Source of the DNA: an uncultured Erysipelotrichaceae bacterium
GTDB taxonomy: Bacteria > Bacillota_I > Bacilli_A > Erysipelotrichales > Erysipelotrichaceae
DNA: 44,225 bases
Reading direction: 5' to 3'
Assembly (NCBI GenBank): GCA_902778375.1
Contig: CACYXJ010000013.1
Location: 1 to 44,225, forward strand
Positions 13,999-22,026 of the stretch are shown piece after piece (positions within the stretch are counted from its first letter, which is position 1; each line of letters begins with the position of its first letter). Position numbers and translations under genes: made by a program. The notes below the pieces were generated by a model, which was not told the origin of the DNA, searched no databases, and saw nothing but the letters and a program-made list of their open reading frames with translations.

Positions 13999-16638
13999 AT
14001 GCCAAACAAACAGCTCAGCGGCAATCAGATCAGACAGATGTTCCTTGATTTCTGGAAGACAAAGGGATGCATGATTGAACCGGGCGCCAGCCTGATTCCG
14101 CATGATGACCCGACGCTTCTGTGGATCAATGCCGGCGTCTCAGCCCTCAAGAAGTATTTCGACGGAACCGAGAAACCGGCCTGCAACAGAATCGCCAACG
14201 CCCAGAAATCGATCCGTACAAACGATATTGAAAACGTCGGCAAGACAGCCCGCCACCATACATTCTTCGAAATGCTCGGCAACTTCTCGATCGGTGACTA
14301 TTTCAAGGAGGAAGCGATCACCTGGGCATGGGAATTCATGACCAGTCCGGAATGGATCGGCTTCGACAGGGAAAAACTGTATGTAACAGTTTATCCCGAT
14401 GACGAAGTTGCCAAGGAAACATGGATCAAGGTCGGTATGATCCCCGAACATATCCGCAAGACCGATGACAACTTCTGGGAGATCGGCCGCGGACCCGGCG
14501 GACCGGATACCGAACTGTTCTTTGACCGCGGAGAAAAGTATGATCCCGAGCATCTCGGCGAGAAGCTGTTCTTCGAGGATATCGAAAACGACCGCTATAT
14601 CGAAGTATGGAATATCGTCTTCTCGCAGTATGACTGCCGTCCCGGCGAAGTGCCGCGCAGCGAATACAAAGAACTGCCACAGAAGAATATCGATACCGGT
14701 ATGGGTCTCGAACGTCTGACCTGCCTGATCCAGGAAGGCGAGACGAACTTCGACACCGACCTGTTCCTGCCGGTTATCCGTGCCTGCGAAAAGATGGCAA
14801 AGCACAGCTATGACGAGCCGGAATACAAGATGGCTTACAGAGTCATTGCCGACCATATCAGAACCGTTACATTCGCCATTGCCGACGGGGCCATGTTCTC
14901 CAACGAAGGCAGAGGCTATGTATTGAGACGTGTACTGCGCAGAGCTGTCCGCTACGGCATCAAGCTCGGTATCAGCGGCGCCTTCATGTACCGTCTGGTC
15001 AAGATCGTCGCCGACAACATGGAAGACTACTATCCGTATCTGCAGGACAAGGTTTCCCTGATCGAACGTCTGGTCAAGACCGAGGAGGAATCCTTCCACA
15101 AGACACTGGCCAACGGCGAAAACCTGCTGAATGACGCCCTGAAGGCACATGAGGACACGAAAGTCCTGCCGGGCGAAGTGGTCTTCAAACTTTATGATAC
15201 CTACGGATTCCCGAAGGAACTGACAGTTGAGATCGCCGGCGATGCCGGTTACGAAGTCGATCTGGAAGGTTTCGACAAGGAAATGGCTGCCCAGAGAAAG
15301 CGCGCCAAGGAAGCCCGCGGCGACCAGCAGTCCATGCACGGACAGTCGGCTGATCTTATGGATTTCACGGAAGAATCCGTCTTTACCGGCTACAGTGAAA
15401 CCCATTGCGCCGGCAAGGTCATCGGCATGTTCCGCAACGGCGTCAAGGTAGACGAACTGGAAGATGAAGGCGATGTCATTCTTGACAGAACCTGCTTCTA
15501 TGCTGAAAGCGGCGGCCAGTGCGCCGATACCGGAAAACTCTGGAGCGATACGTTCCGCGCCGATGTCACGGATGTCAGAAAAGCACCGCACCAGCAGCCG
15601 ATGCACCATATTCAGAATGTCGAAGGAACACTGCACGTCGGTGATGTCCTGGAAGGCGAATATGACTTCGCAGCCAGACAGAAGACAAGAGCGAACCACT
15701 CTTCGCTGCATCTTCTCCAGGCGGCGCTGAAGCAGGTCCTCGGCGATCATGTCGCCCAGGCCGGTTCCTTCAACGGACCTGACTACGGACGTTTTGACTT
15801 TACCCATTATGAAAAGCCGACTGCGGAACAGCTGAAGGAAGTGGAACGCATCGTCAATGAGAAGATCGCTGCCGCCATTCCTGTCGTCACCGATGTCATG
15901 AGCATCGAAGACGCCAAGAAGACCGGTGCAGTCGCTCTGTTCAACGAGAAATACGGCGACACGGTCAGAGTTGTCTCGATGAGCGAATTCTCCAAGGAAT
16001 TCTGCGGCGGTACGCATGTCAGCAACACGGCCGAACTCGGATCGTTCAAGATCCTCTCGGAAGAATCCATCGGTTCCGGTATCCGCCGTATTACCAGCGT
16101 TACCAAGATGAAATCCTATGAGGAATTCAAGGCAGCTGAAGACTATCTCGAAGAAACTGCTGCGCTTCTGAAGATGAACTCTTCCGTCGGTCTCAAGGAG
16201 CGTCTCGAACAGCTGATCCTCGAAAATGCCTCCCTGAAGAAGGAAGTTGCCCTGCAGAATGAAAAGGCAATGGCAATGGAAGCCCAGGCGATGCAGAGCA
16301 AGGCTGAGACTTACGGAGACATCAGCGCTCTGATCCTGGAACTCAAGGACAAGGATTCCGGATCGCTCAAGGCCTATGCCGAAAAGCTGCGCAACGGCCT
16401 GAAGAACGGTTTCGTCTTCATTTCCAACGAAGGCTCCGGCAAGGTGACATTCGTCTGCGCGTCCTCCAAAGAGGCGATCGCGAAGGGTCTCAAGGCCGGC
16501 GATATCGTCAAGAAGGCAGCCCAGATCACCGGCGGCAACGGCGGCGGACGTCCCGACATGGCCCAGGCCGGCGGCCGCGACACGGCGAAGATCAATGAAG
16601 CTCTTGAGTCTGTCAGAGAGACTCTGAAACAGCTTTGA
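13999..16638 (+). CDS. alaS: Alanyl-tRNA synthetase
   Basis: 879-residue class II synthetase. Domains in order: aminoacylation core (about 1-240, including NAGVSALKKYFDG and GDYFKEEAI), tRNA-recognition region, editing domain (about 560-690) with the zinc-type HSSLH and CGGTH motifs that clear Ser- and Gly-tRNA-Ala, a coiled segment (about 720-770), and the C-terminal DHHA1 domain with GGNGGGRPDMAQAGG. Length is normal (870-880). AAGGAGG precedes the ATG. Expression should follow tRNA-Ala charging through the T-box leader. It heads the conserved Bacillota neighbourhood with ireB, ruvX and mltG but ends in its own terminator. Confidence 0.97.
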   Translation: MPNKQLSGNQIRQMFLDFWKTKGCMIEPGASLIPHDDPTLLWINAGVSALKKYFDGTEKPACNRIANAQKSIRTNDIENVGKTARHHTFFEMLGNFSIGDYFKEEAITWAWEFMTSPEWIGFDREKLYVTVYPDDEVAKETWIKVGMIPEHIRKTDDNFWEIGRGPGGPDTELFFDRGEKYDPEHLGEKLFFEDIENDRYIEVWNIVFSQYDCRPGEVPRSEYKELPQKNIDTGMGLERLTCLIQEGETNFDTDLFLPVIRACEKMAKHSYDEPEYKMAYRVIADHIRTVTFAIADGAMFSNEGRGYVLRRVLRRAVRYGIKLGISGAFMYRLVKIVADNMEDYYPYLQDKVSLIERLVKTEEESFHKTLANGENLLNDALKAHEDTKVLPGEVVFKLYDTYGFPKELTVEIAGDAGYEVDLEGFDKEMAAQRKRAKEARGDQQSMHGQSADLMDFTEESVFTGYSETHCAGKVIGMFRNGVKVDELEDEGDVILDRTCFYAESGGQCADTGKLWSDTFRADVTDVRKAPHQQPMHHIQNVEGTLHVGDVLEGEYDFAARQKTRANHSSLHLLQAALKQVLGDHVAQAGSFNGPDYGRFDFTHYEKPTAEQLKEVERIVNEKIAAAIPVVTDVMSIEDAKKTGAVALFNEKYGDTVRVVSMSEFSKEFCGGTHVSNTAELGSFKILSEESIGSGIRRITSVTKMKSYEEFKAAEDYLEETAALLKMNSSVGLKERLEQLILENASLKKEVALQNEKAMAMEAQAMQSKAETYGDISALILELKDKDSGSLKAYAEKLRNGLKNGFVFISNEGSGKVTFVCASSKEAIAKGLKAGDIVKKAAQITGGNGGGRPDMAQAGGRDTAKINEALESVRETLKQL

Positions 16639-16661
16639 TACAGCCGCAGAGAATTATGAAC

Positions 16662-16695
16662 AGAACAGGGGAACCGCAGCGTTCCTCTGTTTTTC
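16662..16695 (+). terminator. Terminator after alaS
   Basis: AACAGGGGAAC (16664-16674) pairs with GTTCCTCTGTT (16681-16691) with one mismatch, then TTTTT. About 25 bases after the alaS stop. Confidence 0.8.
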
Positions 16696-16794
16696 CGTTT
16701 ATCTTCCTAATTAAGATTTTTCCGTTCAAAATGAGAGTCGCTCTATATTTATATGAAAATTTAGAGTATTATATTAGGAAAGGTGGAGAAGGTT

Positions 16795-17064
16795 ATGAAT
16801 GGTAGAAATTATGACGTCACAGAAACTGTCAGCTTCAACTCCGAAGAAATTCGCCGTGAAAACATCCGCGAAGTTCTCAAGCATGTTGAGACAGCACTGA
16901 ACGAAAGAGGGTACAACGCCATCAATCAGCTGGCCGGATATCTGATTTCCAATGATCCTGCCTACATTTCATCGCACAATAATGCCCGCAGCATTATCCA
17001 GTCGGTGGAACGTCACGAAATCATTGAGGAACTTGTCAGATTCTATCTCGAGGAACATAAATGA
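16795..17064 (+). CDS. ireB: IreB family regulator (DUF965/YrzL)
   Basis: 89-residue cytoplasmic protein. In Enterococcus faecalis IreB is phosphorylated by the PASTA kinase IreK and restrains cephalosporin resistance. Seen: the N-terminal threonines in DVTETVSF, corresponding to the phosphorylated TxxT region, and the conserved body ([49 protein letters not shown]). An in-frame GTG at 16783 would lie inside the ribosome site AGGTGGAG; the ATG at 16795 has correct spacing. It overlaps ruvX by ATGA and starts the six-gene run to udk. An AT-rich stretch with TATTAT/TATATT near 16767-16775 probably holds its promoter. Confidence 0.92.
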   Translation: MNGRNYDVTETVSFNSEEIRRENIREVLKHVETALNERGYNAINQLAGYLISNDPAYISSHNNARSIIQSVERHEIIEELVRFYLEEHK

Positions 17065-17492
17065 CGCGATACCTCGGACTGGATCTCGGTTCGGTGACCT
17101 GCGGTGTCAGCGAAAGCGACACCGGCCTCATCGCGCGGACAGTGGAAACCATCAGGTTCCGTCCGGACGATTACAACGAGGCAATGGACAAGGTGCTTCT
17201 GGTCATCGAGCGGGAGAAACCCGATCTGATCGTGATGGGATATCCGCTGCTTCTCAATGACGACGAAGGTCCAAGGGCGCAGCTGTGCCGGGAATTCGGC
17301 GAGGAACTGGAAAAGGAATGCGGTATTCCCGTTGTTCTTCAGGACGAGCGTTTTACCACCAAAGCCGCGGAATCGATCCTGCTGGAAGCGGACGTTTCGC
17401 GCAAAAAGAGAAAAAAGAAGATCGACCAGCTGGCGGCCGTGCAGATCCTGCAGACCTGGCTGGACAGTCATTCTGAGCACAAAGGCGAATAG
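17061..17492 (+). CDS. ruvX: Putative Holliday junction resolvase/pre-16S rRNA nuclease YqgF (RuvX)
   Basis: 143 residues, RNase H-like fold. The E. coli homologue YqgF is needed for 16S rRNA 5' maturation; resolvase activity has been proposed. Seen: [17 protein letters not shown] with the first catalytic Asp, [29 protein letters not shown] with the second acidic site, and [13 protein letters not shown] with the third Asp. Length is normal (about 140). It overlaps ireB by four bases and lies 27 bases before the DUF1292 gene, the usual Bacillota arrangement. Confidence 0.93.
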   Translation: MTRYLGLDLGSVTCGVSESDTGLIARTVETIRFRPDDYNEAMDKVLLVIEREKPDLIVMGYPLLLNDDEGPRAQLCREFGEELEKECGIPVVLQDERFTTKAAESILLEADVSRKKRKKKIDQLAAVQILQTWLDSHSEHKGE

Positions 17493-17519
17493 CGCCTTTT
17501 GTTGTGAAAGGAAACAGAA

Positions 17520-17768
17520 ATGCTAAGTGATACAAACAAGATTATTCTGACCGATGACGAAGGGAACGAAAAGGAATTCGAGATCCTGTTCACCTTCGAT
17601 TATGAAGCGACCGGAAAACAGTACGTTGTCGTACAGAATCCGGCAAATGAAGACGAAGTATTCGGATTCAGCTATAACGACGAAGGGGAAGTATTCCCGG
17701 TCGACGAAGAGGAATTCGAAATCGTAGCTGAAGTATTTGATGCATGGAGGGACGAGTCAAATGAGTGA
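17520..17768 (+). CDS. yrzB: DUF1292 protein (YrzB-like)
   Basis: 82-residue very acidic protein. Seen: IILTDDEGNEKEFEILFTF and the repeat-like YVVVQNPANEDEVFGFSYNDEG typical of DUF1292. No enzymatic function is known for this family. GAAAGGAAACAG precedes the ATG, and its last eight bases overlap the mltG start, consistent with the conserved ruvX-yrzB-mltG order. Confidence 0.9.
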   Translation: MLSDTNKIILTDDEGNEKEFEILFTFDYEATGKQYVVVQNPANEDEVFGFSYNDEGEVFPVDEEEFEIVAEVFDAWRDESNE

Positions 17769-18852
17769 ATTATACGAAAAGCCAAGAAGCCATTTTCTGC
17801 TGTATCTGCTACTGTTCCTGCTGACCTTCGCGGGTCTGTTCGGTTTTCTGGCATACCGCTACTACAACCGTTCACTGGAACCGATGCAGGAACAATCGGA
17901 AGCTGTCCTGTTCCGTGTTGACAGTGATATGACAGTCCGTGACGTCACCGTCAAACTGGAAGAGGAAGGACTGATCGCCGATAACCGTACAGCTTATGTC
18001 TATGCAAGACTGAATCATCTGACCGACCTGTATGCCGGCGAATATTTCCTGGACAGAAGCTGGGATGTCGACAAGATCCTCAAGTATCTTGGTGATCCGC
18101 TTTCCGCCAACCAGGATGTCGTCATGGTGACGATCGTCGAAGGTGACTGGGCGAAGCATGTCGCGGAAAAGATCAGCGAAGTCACAAATGTGAAATATGA
18201 TGATCTGATTGCCTTGTGGTCCAACAAGGACTGGATCTCAGCCCAGAAGGAAAAGTATCCGTTCATCACCGACGAGATGTTCCAGAACGGCGTGCGGATC
18301 TTCCTCGAAGGATATCTGGCACCGGATACCTATCAGTTCATGCGCGACACCAACGCCGAGGAAGTCACAATGCGCATCCTCGACCAGACTCTGGCTGTCT
18401 ACAACCAGTTCAAGCCGAAGTTTGATGCCAGCTCGCTGAGCACCCATCAGATCTACACCCTTGCATCGATCGTCCAGTATGAAGGCGGCGGCACATCGAT
18501 GGATGACATGAAGACGATTGCCGGCATCTTCCTGAACCGTCTGAATACGGATTATCCGCTGGAGTCTTCAGTTACTGTCTGCTATGCCATCGACTATGAC
18601 CGTGACATTAACAAGTGGCAGGACTGCGAAGTCAATGTCGAAGTGGAATCGCCATACAATACCTATAAGCATGACGGACTGACGCCGGGCGCGATCGAAA
18701 ACGCCGGTGTCTCAGCTCTTGAGGCCGTGCTGGAACCGAATCAGACAGACTATATGTTCTTCATGGCTGATATCTACGGAGGAACCGGCATTCACTACGC
18801 TGAGACGATAGAAGAACATTCCGCCAACGTCGCAAAGTATCTCGGCGAATGA
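17761..18852 (+). CDS. mltG: Endolytic murein transglycosylase MltG (YceG-like)
   Basis: 363 residues. It cleaves nascent glycan strands at the membrane and sets their length. One N-terminal membrane helix (about residues 12-32, HFLLYLLLFLLTFAGLFGFL), then a LysM-like subdomain (DMTVRDVTVKLEEEGLI) and the YceG catalytic domain. The signature normally written ASIxExE reads ASIVQYE here: the first Glu is Gln (Q239), while the second, E241, which by my count matches E. coli catalytic E218, is kept. SPYNTYKHDGLTPGAIENAG and the C-terminal FMADIYGGTGIHYAET also fit. The start at 17761, not the upstream in-frame ATG at 17737, has GGAGGGACGAG spaced correctly. Its end overlaps the NUDIX gene by ATGA. 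Confidence 0.93.
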   Translation: MSELYEKPRSHFLLYLLLFLLTFAGLFGFLAYRYYNRSLEPMQEQSEAVLFRVDSDMTVRDVTVKLEEEGLIADNRTAYVYARLNHLTDLYAGEYFLDRSWDVDKILKYLGDPLSANQDVVMVTIVEGDWAKHVAEKISEVTNVKYDDLIALWSNKDWISAQKEKYPFITDEMFQNGVRIFLEGYLAPDTYQFMRDTNAEEVTMRILDQTLAVYNQFKPKFDASSLSTHQIYTLASIVQYEGGGTSMDDMKTIAGIFLNRLNTDYPLESSVTVCYAIDYDRDINKWQDCEVNVEVESPYNTYKHDGLTPGAIENAGVSALEAVLEPNQTDYMFFMADIYGGTGIHYAETIEEHSANVAKYLGE

Positions 18853-19322
18853 TACGAAGCACATGCGGCTATCTCAGGCAGAACGGCAGATGGCTGATGC
18901 TGCTGAGAAACCGGAAAAAAGATGATATCAATCAGGGCAAGTGGATCGGACCCGGCGGCAAGTTCGAAGCCGGTGAAGATGCCCGTACCTGCATGAAGAG
19001 GGAACTGTTCGAGGAAACCGGACTGATCGCCGACGAACTGAACTTTGAAGGACTGATCTATTTCCGCTATCCCCACAAGGAAGAGGAAAAGATCTGGATC
19101 TATACCTGCGACAGATTCCATGGTGAAATGCATCCCTGTGATGAAGGAACCCTGGAATGGATCAGGGAAGAAAAGATTCCCAGACTGTCCCTGTGGGAAG
19201 GCGACAGGCTCTTTCTTGAAGAGATTCTGAAAGGAAACAAAGAACCGTTCTGTTTTGAACTTGTCTATGACGAAAAAGACGAACTCATTTCCGCTTTGAA
19301 ACTGGAGGTTGAAGAAGAATGA
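18849..19322 (+). CDS. NUDIX hydrolase (MutT/8-oxo-dGTPase type)
   Basis: 157 residues. The complete Nudix box is present: [23 protein letters not shown] at about residues 38-60, with GKWIGPGGK before it, a pattern seen in MutX/MutT-type 8-oxo-dGTP diphosphatases. Such enzymes remove oxidised nucleotides. Start and stop overlap mltG and udk by four bases each, so it is a tight operon member. Substrate is inferred from family resemblance only. Confidence 0.87.
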   Translation: MIRSTCGYLRQNGRWLMLLRNRKKDDINQGKWIGPGGKFEAGEDARTCMKRELFEETGLIADELNFEGLIYFRYPHKEEEKIWIYTCDRFHGEMHPCDEGTLEWIREEKIPRLSLWEGDRLFLEEILKGNKEPFCFELVYDEKDELISALKLEVEEE

Positions 19323-19942
19323 GCAAACCGATCATTATCGGTATTGCCGGCGGCAGCGCATCCGGCAAAACTTCGATTTCACGCAGACTGAAAAAACAGT
19401 TTGACAATGAGCGTTCCGTACTGATCATCCGTCAGGATGACTATTACAAGGATCAGTCGGATAAACCGATGGAAGAAAGAATCAAGACGAACTACGACCA
19501 TCCGTTTGCCTTCGACAACGATCTTCTCCTGGAACATATTCAGAAGCTTTCGGCAGGGGAAACAGTGGAGAAGCCGACATATGACTTTGTCAACCACACC
19601 CGCAGCGATGTGACGGAAACGTGCTATCCCTGCGACGTGCTGATCCTGGAAGGTCTGTTCGTTCTCGAAGATGAAAACATCCGCAGCCTTCTCGATATCA
19701 AGATCTTCGTTGATACCGATGCCGATGTGCGCTTTATCCGCCGTCTGATCCGCGATGTCAAGGAAAGAGGCCGCGAAGTCGACAATATCGTCAGCCAGTA
19801 TCTTGATACGGTAAGGCCGATGCATGAACAGTTCATCGAACCCAGCAAGCGCTATGCCGACATCATCATTCCCGAAGGCGGCCACAACCTGGTTGCCATC
19901 GACCTGCTGGTCACCAAGATTAACAGCGTCATTCACGTATAA
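19319..19942 (+). CDS. udk: Uridine kinase
   Basis: 207 residues. Phosphorylates uridine and cytidine in pyrimidine salvage. Seen: Walker [10 protein letters not shown] at about residues 9-17, RQDDYYKD, the [10 protein letters not shown] substrate region and [23 protein letters not shown]. Length is normal. It is the last gene in the ireB-mltG operon, overlaps the NUDIX gene by ATGA with GGAGG upstream, and is followed by a terminator. Confidence 0.95.
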   Translation: MSKPIIIGIAGGSASGKTSISRRLKKQFDNERSVLIIRQDDYYKDQSDKPMEERIKTNYDHPFAFDNDLLLEHIQKLSAGETVEKPTYDFVNHTRSDVTETCYPCDVLILEGLFVLEDENIRSLLDIKIFVDTDADVRFIRRLIRDVKERGREVDNIVSQYLDTVRPMHEQFIEPSKRYADIIIPEGGHNLVAIDLLVTKINSVIHV

Positions 19943-19950
19943 GGAACAGA

Positions 19951-19981
19951 AACTGTCTTCGTTGATATGAAGGCAGTTTTT
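19951..19981 (+). terminator. Terminator after udk
   Basis: AACTGTCTTC (19951-19960) and GAAGGCAGTT (19969-19978), a 10-bp stem with one G-U pair, then TTTT. Confidence 0.75.
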
Positions 19982-19984
19982 ATA

Positions 19985-20025
19985 TTGCATTTTAGCATTA
20001 TATGCATTATATTATATAATGCATA
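19985..20025 (+). promoter_or_regulatory. Hydrolase promoter covered by a 25-base palindrome
   Basis: TATGCATTATA (20001-20011), TTA, TATAATGCATA (20015-20025) is a perfect inverted repeat with 11-bp arms. Two overlapping promoters are possible: TTGCAT (19985) with TATATT (20008) at 17 bases, or TTAGCA (19992) with TATAAT (20015) at 17 bases. Either -10 lies inside the palindrome, so a bound protein would block transcription. Confidence 0.6.
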
Positions 20026-20039
20026 AAGAAAGTGAGATT

Positions 20040-20969
20040 ATGGCAATGGAAGAGAAGATTATCGTCGGTAAAGATACGGAATATCCTCTGGAAGGTATCC
20101 TGACGATACCGGATCATGTGGAAGGCAAAGTGCCGGCTGTTGTGTTCGTACACGGTTCCGGAGCCAGCAACCGGGACGAAAAAGTCGGCAAGGTTGCACC
20201 GTTCAGGGACCTGGCGGAAGGTCTTGCGGCAAGAGGCATCGCGTCATTGCGCTATGATAAAAGGACGTTTGTTCATGGCCGCAAAATGGTGAAAAACACC
20301 ACCGGTATAACCATTGAAGAGGAAACGATCCAGGATGCAATACTGGCAACGGATCTGCTGAAGCAGAATCCACGAATCGACGCGGAAAAAGTATTCATTA
20401 TCGGTCACAGCATGGGAGCAATCCTGACAGGCAGAATCGATGCCGAGGGCGGCGATTACAGAGGTCTGATCATGATGGCCGGTTCACTGCATTCACTGGA
20501 CGAGATTCTGCTGCGGCAGCTGCATGAACAGAAAGAGACAGGCGGTTTCCTGACCAGACTGGTTCTCGGAAAACTGGTCGGCAAATTTGAAAAGCAGTTC
20601 GCCGCAATGAAAACAATGTCGGATGAAGAGGCGAGGAAAACCAAAATGGGCAACGGAGCCACCCTGTATTACTTCAAGGAAATGGCAGATCATCCGGCGG
20701 CAGACTATTTACGCGAAAATCCGAAACCGATGCTGATCCTGCAGGGATCGGATGATCTGCAGGCAACTGTTGCATCAGATTACAAGTCATATCAGGAACT
20801 GCTTGGCGACCATCAAAACGTCACTTTCAGACTGTATGACGGTCTGAATCATGCCTTCGTTTCTTCGCTTTCAACCGATCCTTCGAAAGCCGGAAAAGAA
20901 TTCAGTAAGGAGCGCCATATTCCTTCAGCTGTCATCGATGATATCGCTGCGTTTATTCAGAGCAATTGA
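20040..20969 (+). CDS. Alpha/beta hydrolase (serine hydrolase)
   Basis: 309 residues from the ATG at 20040 (20046 is an equally possible start; the ribosome site AAGTGAG is weak). Seen: FVHGSGASNRDE as the oxyanion strand, FIIGHSMGAI with the nucleophile Ser at about residue 124, LILQGSDDLQ with the acidic residue and GLNHAF with the histidine. No signal peptide, so cytoplasmic. The sequence resembles dienelactone-hydrolase/S9-like esterases of unknown substrate. The upstream start at 20019 falls inside the palindromic promoter and is unlikely. It stands alone between udk and greA. Confidence 0.85.
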   Translation: MAMEEKIIVGKDTEYPLEGILTIPDHVEGKVPAVVFVHGSGASNRDEKVGKVAPFRDLAEGLAARGIASLRYDKRTFVHGRKMVKNTTGITIEEETIQDAILATDLLKQNPRIDAEKVFIIGHSMGAILTGRIDAEGGDYRGLIMMAGSLHSLDEILLRQLHEQKETGGFLTRLVLGKLVGKFEKQFAAMKTMSDEEARKTKMGNGATLYYFKEMADHPAADYLRENPKPMLILQGSDDLQATVASDYKSYQELLGDHQNVTFRLYDGLNHAFVSSLSTDPSKAGKEFSKERHIPSAVIDDIAAFIQSN

Positions 20970-21002
20970 ATGTATGCGGGTATTTCATTTTTAAAATGTC
21001 AG

Positions 21003-21011
21003 TGCTATAAT
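21003..21011 (+). promoter_or_regulatory. greA promoter (extended -10)
   Basis: TGC followed by TATAAT (21006-21011), with a weak -35 TTTCAT (20983-20988). The same TGCTATAAT form occurs before spx, holA and the ABC permease in this window. Confidence 0.65.
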
Positions 21012-21038
21012 ATGCAGGCAAAAAAAAGGAGCATATTT

Positions 21039-21512
21039 ATGACTGATGATAACAAGATCTATGTGACGGAAGATGGTCTGAAAAAACTGCAGGATGAGTA
21101 TTACAACCTCGTGCATGTTGTCCGCGAAGAAGTCAAGAGCGAACTGAAGGAAGCAAGATCCCTTGGTGACCTTTCGGAAAACGCCGATTACGACGCTGCC
21201 CGCGACAAGCAGTCACAGGTTGAATCCCGTATCGTCGAACTGGAAAACATGCTGCAGCACTATGTGCTGATCGACACCAAGCATGTTTCCAAGAAGATCG
21301 TCCGTATCGGTTCGACCGTGACTCTGGAATTCCTTGATACAAAGGAAGAAGCAACATACACGATCGTCGGTTCGACAGAAGCAGATCCGCTCAACGGCAA
21401 GCTTTCCAACGAGACACCGCTTGCTGTGGCCATCCTTGATTCCAAAGTCGGCCAGACAGTCAATGTCAATGTCGCAAATCCCTATCAGGTCATTATCGTT
21501 GATATAAAATAA
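21039..21512 (+). CDS. greA: Transcription elongation factor GreA
   Basis: 157 residues. Enters the RNA polymerase secondary channel and stimulates cleavage of backtracked RNA. N-terminal coiled coil (about 1-75) with the acidic tip GDLSENADYDAARDKQ, and a C-terminal FKBP-like domain. The frame extends upstream to 20970, but AAAAAGGAG is spaced for the ATG at 21039 and the start MTDDNKIYVTEDGLKKL matches the family. Length is normal. The only terminator-like hairpin after it (21538-21583) overlaps the comEA start. Confidence 0.95.
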   Translation: MTDDNKIYVTEDGLKKLQDEYYNLVHVVREEVKSELKEARSLGDLSENADYDAARDKQSQVESRIVELENMLQHYVLIDTKHVSKKIVRIGSTVTLEFLDTKEEATYTIVGSTEADPLNGKLSNETPLAVAILDSKVGQTVNVNVANPYQVIIVDIK

Positions 21513-21537
21513 CGGAAACTGACAATCCGGAAACAAT

Positions 21538-21583
21538 AAGACAGTCAGGAGGTTCATTATGAAACTGCTGGCTGTCTTTTTTT
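21538..21583 (+). terminator. Terminator hairpin whose loop contains the comEA start site
   Basis: AAGACAGTCAG (21538-21548) pairs with CTGGCTGTCTT (21568-21578), 11 bp with one G-U pair, followed by seven T (21577-21583). The 19-base loop holds most of the AGGAGG ribosome site and the comEA ATG (21559). It would end greA transcripts and expose or block comEA initiation depending on ribosome loading. Confidence 0.75.
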
Positions 21584-22026
21584 GCTGCATACTGCTTTTT
21601 CTGCTGATAAACAATGATAACCTGCATCTTGAAACAGAACAGGATGATCAGATCACAGTCACGGTGGAAGGGGCTGTGGAGGAAGAACAGACACTGCACC
21701 TGGATCGCTATGCCACCATGCAGGAAGCACTGAATGAAATACAGATCAGTGAAAATGCCGATACTGATACACTGAATCCGAATACCGTACTGAAAGACGG
21801 CGACTGTATCATCATCCCCGAAAAGAAGGAACAGAAACGTATTTCAATCAACTCTGCAACTGCCGAAGAACTGATCACGCTGCCGGGAATCGGCCCGAAA
21901 ACAGCGGAAAGAATCATCCGGTACCGTGAAGAGAATGGTCTGTTTCAGAGTATCGACGATCTGGTCAGGGTAAAAGGTATCGGTGAAAAGAAGCTGGATA
22001 AGATCAGGGATCTGATAGCGTTATGA
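21559..22026 (+). CDS. comEA: ComEA competence DNA receptor
   Basis: 155 residues. A membrane-anchored protein that binds incoming double-stranded DNA outside the membrane. N-terminal membrane helix (LLAVFFCCILLFLLI, residues 3-17), a SLBB-like middle part (ITVTVEGAVEEEQTL to GDCIIIPEK), and a C-terminal double helix-hairpin-helix (INSATAEELITLPGIGPKTAERII and LVRVKGIGEKKLDKI). The length is on the short side for ComEA but all parts are there. AGGAGG precedes the ATG, both within a terminator loop. It overlaps comEC by ATGA. Confidence 0.94.
   Translation: MKLLAVFFCCILLFLLINNDNLHLETEQDDQITVTVEGAVEEEQTLHLDRYATMQEALNEIQISENADTDTLNPNTVLKDGDCIIIPEKKEQKRISINSATAEELITLPGIGPKTAERIIRYREENGLFQSIDDLVRVKGIGEKKLDKIRDLIAL

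Noticed and set aside
14140-16017. A 625-codon open frame antisense to alaS
   Set aside because: It lies wholly within a strongly supported alaS; the encoded sequence has no recognisable motif and no ribosome site. It results from the biased codon use of the sense gene.
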